Part shown: positions 45,652 through 56,295 of the stretch, piece after piece
How positions within the stretch are numbered: position 1 is the stretch's first letter
Layout of the letters: every line of letters begins with the position of its first letter
DNA from: Aestuariivivens sediminicola
GTDB taxonomy: Bacteria > Bacteroidota > Bacteroidia > Flavobacteriales > Flavobacteriaceae
Direction of reading: 5' to 3'
NCBI RefSeq assembly: GCF_022662015.1
Contig: NZ_JAKMCM010000008.1
Coordinates: 1-56,295, forward strand
DNA: 56,295 bases
Position numbers and translations under genes: made by a program
Notes under the pieces: generated by a model
What the model was told of the DNA's origin: nothing
Databases searched by the model: none
Seen by the model: the letters and a program-made list of their open reading frames with translations, nothing else

Positions 45652-46317
45652 ATGGCTTCGCCTATTCTAACATATCGTGAAATGGACAAAGAACGGGAAA
45701 CCAGGGCGACATGGAATAAGGTCGCCAAAATCTACGAAGACAAGTTCATGCAATTGGACCTGTATGACCATACTTACGACTGTTTTTTAAAAGGGATGCC
45801 CACACCAAATGCGAGGCTATTGGATGTTGGTTGCGGCCCTGGAAACATTACAAAATACATTTTATCAAAAAACCCTGAATTTGATATTCTGGGCATCGAC
45901 CTGGCACCTAATATGATTGCACGCGCCAAAAAGAATAACCCCACGGCAAATTTCCTGATTATGGATAGCCGCCATATCGACCAACTCACCACCAACTTCG
46001 ACGGCATAATTTGTGGCTTTTGCCTGCCTTACTTATCGTCGGAAGCGTGTGCGGACCTCCTCAATAATGCGCAGCAATTATTAAACAGAAATGGGCGTTT
46101 GTATTTAAGTTTTGTAGAAGGGAGACCGGCTTCATCGGGATTTAAGGGAAGTCATATGGGAAGGGTTTACATGTACTATCACCAGCTTGAGGATCTAAAA
46201 AAGCAACTTTTAAAGTTACATTTTAAGGACTTAAAGACCTTTAAAGTGGCCTACACCCTATCTGAATCGACCTATGAAACGCATACCATTTTAATAGCGA
46301 GCAAAATGGAGGCCTAA
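45652..46317 (+). CDS. Class I SAM-dependent methyltransferase
   Basis: This 221-residue soluble methyltransferase has motif I RLLDVGCGPGNITKYIL, motif II acidic loop ILGIDLAPNMIARAK, and post-I MDSRHID. The pattern is that of the UbiE/Methyltransf_11/25 group acting on small molecules. The substrate cannot be named. Confidence 0.9.
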   Translation: MASPILTYREMDKERETRATWNKVAKIYEDKFMQLDLYDHTYDCFLKGMPTPNARLLDVGCGPGNITKYILSKNPEFDILGIDLAPNMIARAKKNNPTANFLIMDSRHIDQLTTNFDGIICGFCLPYLSSEACADLLNNAQQLLNRNGRLYLSFVEGRPASSGFKGSHMGRVYMYYHQLEDLKKQLLKLHFKDLKTFKVAYTLSESTYETHTILIASKMEA

Positions 46318-46364
46318 GGCAAATTACGATCTATAAACGATTTCGCAAATAATGCAGCGACTGT

Positions 46365-47015
46365 CTATTCATAAAAGCGATCCACGATATCCTTATAACT
46401 CTTAATGGTTTTCTTACACCAATCCAAACGCTTCTCCAACTGCTCCGATGCGCTCAATTGCCAGGGCACATCCGATTGCCTTAACCTGCTTGTTATCTGT
46501 TGTAAAATTATAGCTGCTGAAACAGAAATATTCAGACTTTCAGTGAAACCGACCATAGGAATTGTTAAACATTGATCTGCCTGATGTATCACCTCATCTG
46601 AAAGGCCTTCAGTTTCCCTCCCAAAGAAAAAACAGGATTTTTGGGTCACATCGAAATCCTGCAATGCACAATCACTGGCATGTGGTGTGGTGGCCACGAT
46701 CTGATACCCCTGATGCTTTAATGTTTTAATACAATCCATCGCCGAGTTATACCGATGAATATCTACCCATTTCTGAGCACCCATGGCAATCTCTCTATCG
46801 ATACGTTTGGTATTCCGTTCCTCAATAACATGCAGATCCTGGATTCCAAATACATCGCAGCTCCGCAATACCGCACTCGTATTGTGTAATTGGTACACAT
46901 CCTCAATAGCGACGGTGACATGTTTGGTGCGCTGTTGTAACACCTGAAAGAATTTGTGTCTACGCCGATCAGACAAGTACGATTCCAGATGGTATAATAA
47001 TGTAAGGTCAATCAT
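46365..47015 (-). CDS. trmH: tRNA (guanosine-2'-O)-methyltransferase, TrmH type
   Basis: This 216-residue SPOUT enzyme has motifs NTSAVLRSCDVFGI, FFFGRETEGLS and IPMVGFTESLNISVSAAI. The short length and the N-terminal helix (FFQVLQQRTKHVTVAIEDV) fit TrmH, which methylates G18 in the tRNA D-loop. It is the second SpoU enzyme in the window and is distinct from the one at 40195. Confidence 0.88.
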   Translation of the reverse strand: MIDLTLLYHLESYLSDRRRHKFFQVLQQRTKHVTVAIEDVYQLHNTSAVLRSCDVFGIQDLHVIEERNTKRIDREIAMGAQKWVDIHRYNSAMDCIKTLKHQGYQIVATTPHASDCALQDFDVTQKSCFFFGRETEGLSDEVIHQADQCLTIPMVGFTESLNISVSAAIILQQITSRLRQSDVPWQLSASEQLEKRLDWCKKTIKSYKDIVDRFYE

Positions 47016-47109
47016 TCCATAAAAGTAATCCTATTTGGCAATTCGTCAGAAAACGAGCCGCATATCGGCTCAAAAAGCAGGAACAAATCGTTCGGCCAGG
47101 AATGTCTTT

Positions 47110-47484
47110 TTATTGTTTGGAATGTAAGGCAATACGATTACCCTCGCTATCAATAAAAACACCCATGTAGCCGTATTCCGGTGAAATCTGTGTTTTGGGC
47201 TGGTAGATCTCCCCCCCGGCAGGAACGACACGATCGAGTTCATTTTGCACATCATCACTCATAAAATAAATAAGCACGCCTTCTTTGCTCGGGATATATG
47301 AATCCTGCTTAATTAGAGTGCCCTGGGCCCCGTGCGCTTCACCTCTATCCGGAAACCACCCCATGAGCAAACCACCCAAATCATGAACACTAATTTCGAT
47401 ATTAAAGACCGTTTCATAAAAGGTTTTTGCACGATCCATATCGCTAACGGGTATCTCGAACCAACCTATCATGTTCTTTTTCAT
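47110..47484 (-). CDS. VOC (glyoxalase-fold) family protein
   Basis: The product is a 124-residue single-domain vicinal-oxygen-chelate protein: GWFEIPVSDMDRAKTFYETVF at the start, and the repeated YMGVFIDSEGNRIALHS at the end. Enzymes of this fold act on many small molecules; a specific reaction is not predictable. Two 15-nt near-identical direct repeats lie just upstream (47500-47538). Confidence 0.88.
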   Translation of the reverse strand: MKKNMIGWFEIPVSDMDRAKTFYETVFNIEISVHDLGGLLMGWFPDRGEAHGAQGTLIKQDSYIPSKEGVLIYFMSDDVQNELDRVVPAGGEIYQPKTQISPEYGYMGVFIDSEGNRIALHSKQ

Positions 47485-47499
47485 GTTTATACAAGTTTG

Positions 47500-47538
47500 A
47501 TTAGCTATGTTAAATTTACAAAAATTAGCTGTGTTAAA
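47500..47538. repeat. Two near-identical 15-nt direct repeats upstream of the VOC gene
   Basis: ATTAGCTATGTTAAA (47500-47514) and ATTAGCTGTGTTAAA (47524-47538) differ at one base and are 24 bp apart. They lie just upstream of the VOC start codon at 47484, about where its promoter should be. Confidence 0.6.
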
Positions 47539-47607
47539 AATTGAAACGAAGTGAAAAAAAGAATTAAAAAAACAGAATCAAAATATTGCAAATTGGTAAT
47601 TAATAAT

Positions 47608-47615
47608 TATTTTTG
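47608..47615 (+). promoter_or_regulatory. Promoter -7 box of rplS
   Basis: TATTTTTG matches the consensus. A TATTG at 47584-47588 lies 19 nt upstream, at the -33 position. Confidence 0.55.
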
Positions 47616-47687
47616 CAGCCAATTTCGGATTAACCTCTGGCGAAAATCGTGAATGTTGTTTCGGATCAACCATTTAAATTTAAAGAT

Positions 47688-48038
47688 ATGGAATCTTTAG
47701 TAAAATTTGTTCAAGACGAATTTGTTACAAAAAAGGACTTGCCGGAGTTTGGAGCCGGAGATACGATTACCGTATATTACGAAATTAAGGAGGGTAATAA
47801 AACCCGAACCCAGTTTTTTAGAGGAACTGTTATTCAAAGGAGAGGTTCCGGAGCTTCCGAAACCTTCACGATAAGAAAGATGTCAGGCTCCATAGGTGTC
47901 GAGCGTATTTTCCCTGTTAATTTACCTGCTTTGCAGAAAATTGAAGTCAACAAGCGCGGTAAGGTGCGAAGAGCGCGCATCTTCTACTTCAGAGGTCTTA
48001 CTGGTAAAAAAGCGCGTATTAAAGAACGCAGAGCATAA
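47688..48038 (+). CDS. rplS: 50S ribosomal protein L19
   Basis: L19 (116 residues) sits at the subunit interface. The sequence GDTITVYYEIKEGNKTRTQFFRGTVIQRRGSGASETFTIRKMSGSIGVERIFPVN is diagnostic. The frame is open to a GTG at 47649, but the ATG at 47688 (MESLVKFVQDEF) is the family start. Confidence 0.97.
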   Translation: MESLVKFVQDEFVTKKDLPEFGAGDTITVYYEIKEGNKTRTQFFRGTVIQRRGSGASETFTIRKMSGSIGVERIFPVNLPALQKIEVNKRGKVRRARIFYFRGLTGKKARIKERRA

Positions 48039-48064
48039 ATCCTTTTATGTTTCAACATATATTT

Positions 48065-48095
48065 AAAAAGCCTTGAGAACTCAAGGCTTTTTTTA
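48065..48095 (+). terminator. Terminator of rplS
   Basis: AAAAAGCCTTGAG and CTCAAGGCTTTTT form a perfect stem around AA, followed by a T-run. Confidence 0.9.
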
Positions 48096-48169
48096 TTAAC
48101 TATTGTTAATAACTACGGTTCATAAACGGTTGATATTTAAGAAGGGGAAAAATTTGCATTTTTGAATTC

Positions 48170-48680
48170 TTGATTTATATTAGCGAAAGAATCGAAGACA
48201 AACTTGTTTTGGTTTCACTTAAAAAATGAATTCGCGGAGATTCGAAATTAAAGTAACGTTCTTTAATATAATTGTCTTTTGAGGTTTGGAGGTGCCACGT
48301 GTATGCGTGCGTAAGCGAAGAATCATGATACTGCAAAAAGAACACCTGCGCAAGCGAGTGGAAACTAAGGTGGTTGAAAGCCCGCAAAGTAGTAGTACTG
48401 CCGATGCGGACAATGCTTAAGCGCTGTGCAAACGCGCAAGCGAATGGATAGCGAGAGAGCATCAAGGAAGACAGTTAAACTGGAGCATTTTGAGTAATAC
48501 GTCAATACATTTTGAACATTGCACGAATGCTTCATTGAAATAACTGCACTTGAACCGAAAAGATATGATGAAAATTCAAATCGAGTTGGCAGCAGTGCCA
48601 AATAGGTCACGGAATGTTATTTCAAAGAAAGCCATGTCAGAGTAGATGCAAATCTACAGTGATATGGCTTTTGTTTTTTT
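48170..48680 (+). ncRNA. Candidate structured RNA with GNRA hairpins and compound terminator
   Basis: The 843-bp rplS-icd gap holds no credible protein. The 10-mer GCGYAAGCGA occurs at 48309-48318, 48348-48357 and 48434-48443; each can cap a short stem with a GCAA or GUAA tetraloop. TTGGCA-gcag-TGCCAA (48586-48601) is a perfect hairpin. The end is a two-tier stem: AAAGCCATGTCA/TGATATGGCTTT (48628-48639, 48660-48671) around GTAGAT-GCAA-ATCTAC (48642-48657), then a T-run. A CATTTTTG box at 48157-48164 is one base from the -7 consensus. I cannot assign it to a known family; it does not read as tmRNA, RNase P RNA or SRP RNA. Confidence 0.5.
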
Positions 48681-48863
48681 ATTATTTTACCATCTTATTT
48701 TTGTGGATTGCACATCAGGAGTTACTTTTTTTTGACTTCGATTTAATTAGCGAATTATCTCTCGTATTCGCATCTTTTTAAGGCCAATAAACTGTCATTT
48801 TTTTGTATATTCGCAACGCCAAAAACGGCACTTATTCTTAATCCTATTATTCACTTTATTTAA

Positions 48864-51092
<2,229 letters not shown>

Positions 51093-51111
51093 TTAAACTA
51101 AAACCGTGCAT

Positions 51112-51140
51112 TTAAAGCTCCTATTTAGGGGCTTTTTTTT
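51112..51140 (+). terminator. Terminator of icd
   Basis: A short hairpin (AAAGCTCC, TATTTA loop, GGGGCTTT) followed by a run of T, about 20 nt after the icd stop. Confidence 0.75.
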
Positions 51141-51160
51141 ATTTTTATCAAAAATTTTGC

Positions 51161-53536
51161 ATGCATCACAGGTTTCTTTGGATCATTTTATCGTTTTTGC
51201 TAAATGGCCTCATTGTAAATGCCCAGGAAAAATATACCTTACGAGGCCTTATTACAGAAGAGAGCAGTAATGAAACCCTGATTGGTGTGAATGTTGTCTT
51301 TCCTGAAATTCAATCCGGAGCGGCTACAAACGAATATGGTTTCTATTCCATAACACTGCCCGAAGGCACCTATACCATTGTTGTGAGCTATCTCGGATTT
51401 AACTCCGTTTCCGAGACCATTACCTTGTCAGGAGACCTGGTAAAAAACTTTAGTTTAGTACCATCCACTGAAAGTCTGGAGGAAGTTGTCATAACCAGGG
51501 ATCTCAATGAACTCATTATTAAAACCCCTCAAATGAGTGTCAATAGATTATCTTCAGCCACCATAAAAGAAATACCCATGGTGCTCGGTGAATCCGATAT
51601 TATTAAAGCCATTACCCTATTACCGGGTGTGACCACAGGAGGAGAATCGGGATCCGGGTTTAATGTCAGAGGGGGTGCGGCCGATCAGAATTTATTTCTT
51701 CTGGACGAGGCTATTCTTTATAATTCGTCCCATTTGTTTGGCTTTTTCTCCGTATTTAATCCGGATGCCATTAAAGACCTACGCTTATACAAAGGCGGTA
51801 TTCCGGCGCGCTATGGTGGCAGAGTGTCTTCGGTACTGGATATTTATCAGAAGGAAGGGAACAGCAATGCCTTCCATATGAATGGCGGCATTGGAGCGGT
51901 GAGCAGCAAACTCCTGGCTGAAGGCCCCCTGAAAAAAAATAAAGGATCGTTTTTATTTGGTGGACGATCGACCTATGCCCATCTATTTTTACCACTGTTC
52001 GATCTGGACAACATTGCCTATTTCTACGATCTGAATACAAAACTAAGTTACAAGATCAATGATCGCAACAATATCTATCTGTCGGGATATTTTGGGCGTG
52101 ATGTCTTCAGCATTCAGGATGCTTTTGAAAACGCCTATGGGAATGCCGTTTTTAATTTCAGATGGAACCATTTGTTTTCGGACAAACTCTTTTCAAATCT
52201 ATCACTCATTTATTCCAACTATCATTACGATTTAAAACTGGGTTTTGTAGAATTTGATTGGGTTTCAGGCATTCGGAATTTTAACCTGAAGTACGATTTT
52301 AAACATTATATCAGCAACAACTTTAAATTACAGTACGGATTAAATAGCATCTATTATAAATTCAATCCGGGAAATATCACTCCAACTACTGAAACCTCAG
52401 GCATCAATCCCTTTAAACTCATAGACAAATACGCCGTGGAAAGTGCCCTTTATCTGGATGCAGAACATAAATTATCCAATAAATTATCCTTATCCTACGG
52501 ATTACGGTTCAGTATGTTTCATCGTTTGGGACAAGATGAACTGAATGTTTATGAGAATGACCAGGCTGTGGTGTTTAACACCGATTTCCAGATCTATGAG
52601 AAAGCCAATCCCATAGGAGTTACAAACTATAAACGCAGTGATGTCATCGCTAAATTCTCCAATTTAGAACCTCGATTCTCATTGGCCTATCAACTGAATT
52701 CTTCAAGTTCTATAAAAGCGAGTTACAACAGAATGAGTCAGTACCTGCATCTGTTATCGAATACCAACTCACCAACTCCCCTGGATGTCTGGACGCCCAG
52801 CGGCAAATTTATCAAACCGCAACTATTGGATCAAGTGGCGATAGGCTATTTCCGAAATTTCAAAAACAGGAGGTATACCATGGAGATTGAAAGCTATTAT
52901 AAAAAGCTGAAAAATAGAATAGATTATATCGATGGTGCCGATTTAGTGGCCAACAATGCCATCGAACAGGCCATTTTAAATGGTAGAGCACGAGCCTATG
53001 GCCTGGAATTCCTTTTGCGAAAGAATGAGGGTCGCCTGACGGGTTGGCTGGCCTATACCCTATCGAAATCGGAACAACAGACCGGAGGTCGAACCGCGGA
53101 GGAAACCGGTATCAATAATGGGGAATGGTATTATACTCCATTTGACAAAACACATGATATTTCTGTTACGGGAAGTTATGAAATCAATGAGAAATGGAAA
53201 TTAAACAGCAATTTTTTATTTCAGACCGGGCAACCCACCACTTTTCCTAACGGACAATATGCGTTTAACGGTGTGATCGTTCCGAATTACGGGAAGCGGA
53301 ACAGTAACAGATTGCCCTCCTATCACCGTCTGGACCTGGCAGCCACCTACACTCCGAAAAAGCGCAAAACGAAAACATGGAAAACCTATTGGGTATTCAG
53401 TCTTTACAACATTTACAACAGACGAAATGCCAACTCCATTTCCTTTGGACGAAATCAGGAGAACGGGAAAAATGAGGCAACACGATTATCCCTATTTGGG
53501 ATTGTACCGTCAATCTCATATAATTTTAAGTTTTGA
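51161..53536 (+). CDS. TonB-dependent receptor with carboxypeptidase-like domain
   Basis: The product is a 791-residue outer-membrane receptor. A signal peptide (1-21) is followed by a CarboxypepD_reg-like domain (about 25-105), the plug (VRGGAADQNLFLLDEAILYNSSHLFG) and the 22-stranded barrel ending in a C-terminal Phe (SISYNFKF). The next gene encodes a DUF4249 lipoprotein, starting 4 nt after the stop, which is the usual pair. The substrate is unknown; no sigma/anti-sigma or degradative genes are adjacent. Confidence 0.93.
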   Translation: MHHRFLWIILSFLLNGLIVNAQEKYTLRGLITEESSNETLIGVNVVFPEIQSGAATNEYGFYSITLPEGTYTIVVSYLGFNSVSETITLSGDLVKNFSLVPSTESLEEVVITRDLNELIIKTPQMSVNRLSSATIKEIPMVLGESDIIKAITLLPGVTTGGESGSGFNVRGGAADQNLFLLDEAILYNSSHLFGFFSVFNPDAIKDLRLYKGGIPARYGGRVSSVLDIYQKEGNSNAFHMNGGIGAVSSKLLAEGPLKKNKGSFLFGGRSTYAHLFLPLFDLDNIAYFYDLNTKLSYKINDRNNIYLSGYFGRDVFSIQDAFENAYGNAVFNFRWNHLFSDKLFSNLSLIYSNYHYDLKLGFVEFDWVSGIRNFNLKYDFKHYISNNFKLQYGLNSIYYKFNPGNITPTTETSGINPFKLIDKYAVESALYLDAEHKLSNKLSLSYGLRFSMFHRLGQDELNVYENDQAVVFNTDFQIYEKANPIGVTNYKRSDVIAKFSNLEPRFSLAYQLNSSSSIKASYNRMSQYLHLLSNTNSPTPLDVWTPSGKFIKPQLLDQVAIGYFRNFKNRRYTMEIESYYKKLKNRIDYIDGADLVANNAIEQAILNGRARAYGLEFLLRKNEGRLTGWLAYTLSKSEQQTGGRTAEETGINNGEWYYTPFDKTHDISVTGSYEINEKWKLNSNFLFQTGQPTTFPNGQYAFNGVIVPNYGKRNSNRLPSYHRLDLAATYTPKKRKTKTWKTYWVFSLYNIYNRRNANSISFGRNQENGKNEATRLSLFGIVPSISYNFKF

Positions 53537-53540
53537 AACT

Positions 53541-54356
53541 ATGAAAAAATATGGCTTCTTTTTCATGTTGAGTATGAGTCTCTTATCTTGTGAGGATGTG
53601 ATTGATGTGGCACTTGAGACCTCCGAACCACGACTGGTCATCGACGCCGGCTTAAACTGGTTCAAGGGGACCAGTGGCCAGGAGCAACATATAAGGTTAA
53701 GCCTGACAGCCCCCTTTTATGATGCAGATGTGCCTCCGGCTACAGGGGCAACCGTTTATGTAACGGATACGTTTAACAACAGGTTCGATTTTATCGAAGA
53801 AAATGGAACGGGAAGCTATATTAATGACGCCTTCATTCCCCGAATTGATGGCCTCTATTTTCTAACCGTAATTTATGATGACGAAACTTATACGGCATCC
53901 GGACAGTTGCAGTCTGTAAGTCCCATAGAGTTTGTAGAACAGAATAACAACGGTGGTTTTGCGGGTGATGAGACCGAATTGGAAGCCTATTATACCGATC
54001 CTTTGGGGATCGAGAACTATTATCTCTTTGAATTCATAAATACTGCAAACAATACCCGAACTCTGGAAGTCTATGATGACGAATTTACGGATGGCAATCA
54101 AATCTTTGCCTTCTATGCCGATGAAAATCTCAAGGCGAACGATATCGTTGAAATAAGAAACTTTGGAATTTCCAACCAATTTTATGAATTCATGAATATC
54201 TTACTTCAACAGACCGATGAGGAACAGGGCGATCCTTTTGAAGTTCAACCAGCAACCGTCCGCGGAAATTGCATCAATGAAACCAATCCGGAAAACTACC
54301 CACTGGGGTATTTCAGGCTATCTGAGGCCTCTGTCTTTATTTATGAGGTTGAATAA
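53541..54356 (+). CDS. DUF4249 lipoprotein
   Basis: This 271-residue lipoprotein (lipobox SLLSC, Cys18) has the DUF4249 signature LVIDAGLNW. It is the surface or periplasmic partner of the TonB receptor just upstream. The frame is open further upstream inside the receptor gene, but the ATG at 53541 starts the lipoprotein signal. Its precise role in uptake is unknown. Confidence 0.88.
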   Translation: MKKYGFFFMLSMSLLSCEDVIDVALETSEPRLVIDAGLNWFKGTSGQEQHIRLSLTAPFYDADVPPATGATVYVTDTFNNRFDFIEENGTGSYINDAFIPRIDGLYFLTVIYDDETYTASGQLQSVSPIEFVEQNNNGGFAGDETELEAYYTDPLGIENYYLFEFINTANNTRTLEVYDDEFTDGNQIFAFYADENLKANDIVEIRNFGISNQFYEFMNILLQQTDEEQGDPFEVQPATVRGNCINETNPENYPLGYFRLSEASVFIYEVE

Positions 54357-54392
54357 TCCCCTATTCGTAAAGCTGGTCAGTGTAAAAATGTA

Positions 54393-54400
54393 TATTTTTG
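54393..54400 (+). promoter_or_regulatory. Promoter -7 box of murQ, 4 nt before the ATG
   Basis: TATTTTTG matches the consensus and ends 4 nt before the murQ start at 54405, the same spacing as for DUF3810. It suggests a leaderless or near-leaderless transcript. Confidence 0.45.
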
Positions 54401-54404
54401 AACT

Positions 54405-55235
54405 ATGGATTTTATAAAAACCACAGAGCAGGATTCCCATTATAACCATCTTGAAAAGATGAGCATTCCTGAATTGCTTCAAAACATTAATAATGAAGAC
54501 AAAACGGTTCCTTTGGCTGTGGAGAAGGCGCTGCCGCAAATCGAGGTCCTTGTACATCAGGTTGTCAACCAATTGAAACAAGGTGGTCGCCTGTTCTATA
54601 TTGGTGCGGGTACCAGTGGACGCTTAGGTATTTTGGATGCCTCGGAGTGTCCGCCTACCTTTGGTGTTTCGCCCGATTTAGTTATTGGTTTAATTGCTGG
54701 TGGGGACACCGCCATTAGAAATGCCGTAGAATTTGCTGAAGATTCCACCGTCCAGGGCTGGGAAGACTTAAAAGCGTATAACATCTCCAGTAAGGACGTT
54801 GTTGTTGGTATCGCCGCATCGGGAACAACACCATACGTCATCGGTGCGCTACAACAGTGTAATACCCACCATATTGTTACGGGTTGTATTACCTGTAACA
54901 ACAATAGTCCTCTTTCAAATACGGCCAAATACCCTATAGAAATCATTGTAGGACCGGAGTTTGTAACCGGAAGTTCAAGAATGAAGGCCGGAACAGCCCA
55001 AAAACTGGTCCTGAATATGATTACTACCACCACCATGATTCAATTGGGGCATATCAAGGGCAATAAAATGGTGGATATGCAATTGAGCAACAATAAGCTT
55101 GTCGACAGAGGGACTAAGATGCTTATGAAAGAATTGCATATTACAGAGGAAGAGGCCCAGCAGCTATTGGACCAATTTGGAAATGTACGCAGTGCGATAA
55201 AACATTATAATGACCAAAACCAAGCGAACACATAA
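54405..55235 (+). CDS. murQ: N-acetylmuramic acid 6-phosphate etherase
   Basis: MurQ (276 residues) removes the lactyl ether from MurNAc-6-phosphate in cell-wall recycling. The SIS-fold blocks are YIGAGTSGRLGILDASECPPTFG, GIAASGTTPYVIGAL, and GPEFVTGSSRMKAGTAQK. No murP or anmK is adjacent. The end overlaps the DUF6095 gene by 26 nt. Confidence 0.96.
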   Translation: MDFIKTTEQDSHYNHLEKMSIPELLQNINNEDKTVPLAVEKALPQIEVLVHQVVNQLKQGGRLFYIGAGTSGRLGILDASECPPTFGVSPDLVIGLIAGGDTAIRNAVEFAEDSTVQGWEDLKAYNISSKDVVVGIAASGTTPYVIGALQQCNTHHIVTGCITCNNNSPLSNTAKYPIEIIVGPEFVTGSSRMKAGTAQKLVLNMITTTTMIQLGHIKGNKMVDMQLSNNKLVDRGTKMLMKELHITEEEAQQLLDQFGNVRSAIKHYNDQNQANT

Positions 55236-55446
55236 AGAAACACTCGTTAAAGGACTGAAGCAAATGGGAGGTTCTTTGATCTGTATGTTTACCGGACCAA
55301 GCCTGATTTATATTTCCCAAACAAAATTAACAGCTCCTATTGATACGATTATGTTGGTGATTGCCATCGCTATATGTTGTTTAGCGGTATACCTCGGGTT
55401 TCGAGGAATACATACCATAATGGACAGCATGTTTAAAAAGGGTTAA
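55210..55446 (+). CDS. DUF6095 family small membrane protein
   Basis: This 78-residue protein has two hydrophobic helices (about 18-34 and 44-66) and the block KGLKQMGGSLICMFTGPSLIYIS. Function is unknown. The start lies 26 nt inside murQ in a different frame, so translation is probably coupled. It meets the DinB gene tail to tail, overlapping it by 4 nt. Confidence 0.82.
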   Translation: MTKTKRTHKETLVKGLKQMGGSLICMFTGPSLIYISQTKLTAPIDTIMLVIAIAICCLAVYLGFRGIHTIMDSMFKKG

Positions 55447-55943
55447 TTCAAACCGGATGCCTGAGGCGTTGTTGGGTTGTATCCGAAGCTATGGTCTTTC
55501 ATGGTAAGTCCGAGGCGATCTAATATATAATTGATAATGGCATAATGATGAATGGTATGACTATTGGCCTGAGCCAGTAATGCCCCATACGTATAGGGCA
55601 TATCTGTAGCGCCCATACCCAGATCGTCAGTAACCGTAACCTCTAAATCAGGACGAGTTTCCATGGTTTTTAATCTTTCAATAATACCCTTTAAATAATC
55701 TGACGCATGATTGCAGCAGGTTTCAACATTTATGTTTCGCTGTCTTGCGGTGAGATCAATTCTGTTGTTCTCATCCATATTCAGGATACAATCATAAAAA
55801 TCCAAAATATGACGTATATGGCCACCTATACTTGAATAGTAGGGCGAAACAGACACATCGGACAATGTTCCATCATCTAAGTTTAACAATAAGTATTCTG
55901 TTTTTTGAAGGGTCTTTAGCGTGGCCTGAAGAATGGTGTTCAT
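55443..55943 (-). CDS. DinB family protein
   Basis: The product is a 166-residue four-helix protein of the DinB/YfiT-like fold. The metal-binding His residues are visible in SIGGHIRHILDFYD and in ANSHTIHHYAIINYIL. Members are thiol-dependent transferases or of unknown function. It converges with DUF6095. Confidence 0.88.
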   Translation of the reverse strand: MNTILQATLKTLQKTEYLLLNLDDGTLSDVSVSPYYSSIGGHIRHILDFYDCILNMDENNRIDLTARQRNINVETCCNHASDYLKGIIERLKTMETRPDLEVTVTDDLGMGATDMPYTYGALLAQANSHTIHHYAIINYILDRLGLTMKDHSFGYNPTTPQASGLN

Positions 55944-56175
55944 AGAAGACTAAAATACTAATTTTATTCAATTAAAAATTATGCATTTAGTCTAAAATCA
56001 GAAACAAACTTACATTTGGTATCTTCTAGGGTTGGAACACCTATTCAATTGACCATTAAACCCCTGTTTAATTTGCCCTCTTCAAAAAGGGGATTCAATT
56101 CTTGGAAATAACAGATTTGATTGCAAAAAAAACGATCAGGAAAATTATAATAAAGTAATGATCACAATTTAAAAA

Positions 56176-56208
56176 AGAAAAGGCCCTTCATTTAGAATGA
56201 AGGGCCTT
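56176..56208 (-). terminator. Terminator at the end of the rRNA operon
   Basis: AAGGCCCTTCATT, loop TAG, AATGAAGGGCCTT: a perfect 13-bp stem. On the minus strand it follows the 5S 3' end and leads into a T-rich run. Confidence 0.85.
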
Positions 56209-56215
56209 CAAGAAA

Positions 56216-56295
<80 letters not shown>

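Noticed and set aside
48175-48465. 96-residue minus-strand ORF in the rplS-icd gap
   Set aside because: Its DNA contains the GNRA hairpin repeats; composition is not protein-like and it ends inside the candidate RNA.

Overview
The window looks like chromosome from a marine-type Flavobacteriaceae (Bacteroidota). The signs are -7 boxes of the TAnnTTTG type, almost no Shine-Dalgarno sequences, a T9SS type A sorting domain, a SusC-like TonB receptor paired with a DUF4249 lipoprotein, the short archaeal/eukaryote-type ProS, a Rho with a long disordered insert, and family-typical genes (DUF1599, DUF3810, DUF4293, DUF6095, BT_3928-like DoxX). Both ends lie in repeats: the left edge starts on a unit boundary of a 110-bp tandem repeat and the right edge cuts a 5S rRNA gene. 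The window may therefore be a whole assembly contig bounded by repeats.

Layout. 1-360: tandem repeat array, then tRNA-Arg with its terminator. 434-4690: a sulfur module with a Crp/Fnr regulator, two half-size YeeE/YedE importers, a TauE/SafE exporter, an MBL-fold hydrolase fused to two rhodanese domains, and a small HMA protein. 4735-10099 (minus): clpS, prmA, tpiA, a TlpA-like lipoprotein, an OppB-like permease, a DoxX protein and DUF1599. 10242-12632: folP, an unknown lipoprotein and the c-di-AMP synthase cdaA. 12668-15764: an MsbA-like ABC exporter and truA, divergent from a phosphoesterase. 16177-20291: an AraC-type membrane regulator, DUF4293, rho and rpsT. 20316-27590: tRNA-Glu, proS, a W/N/G-repeat lipoprotein, an OmpP1/FadL porin, folE, cysS and yidD.

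27591-36185 is an accessory-looking interval. It holds about 700 bp without genes and one 2,528-residue secreted multidomain protein on the minus strand. That protein has two beta-helix domains, Ca-binding repeats, a degenerate SASA-esterase fold, an HExxH gluzincin-like domain, Ig-like repeats and a T9SS tail. A 15-bp direct repeat lies on each side of it.

36186-47484: pepD, DUF3810, an alkaline-phosphatase-fold protein, two SpoU methyltransferases, an M48 protease, a DEAD-box helicase with a long leader, a carboxypeptidase-like-domain protein, a SAM methyltransferase and a VOC protein. 47688-56295: rplS, an 843-bp gap with a strong candidate structured RNA, monomeric icd, the TonB receptor/DUF4249 pair, murQ, DUF6095, dinB and the 5S rRNA end. 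The strongest undescribed signals are the candidate RNA at about 48170-48680 (GNRA-capped hairpins ending in a compound terminator), the 2,528-residue protein, the 110-bp triple-hairpin repeats and the sulfur module with its possible thiol-sensing regulator.
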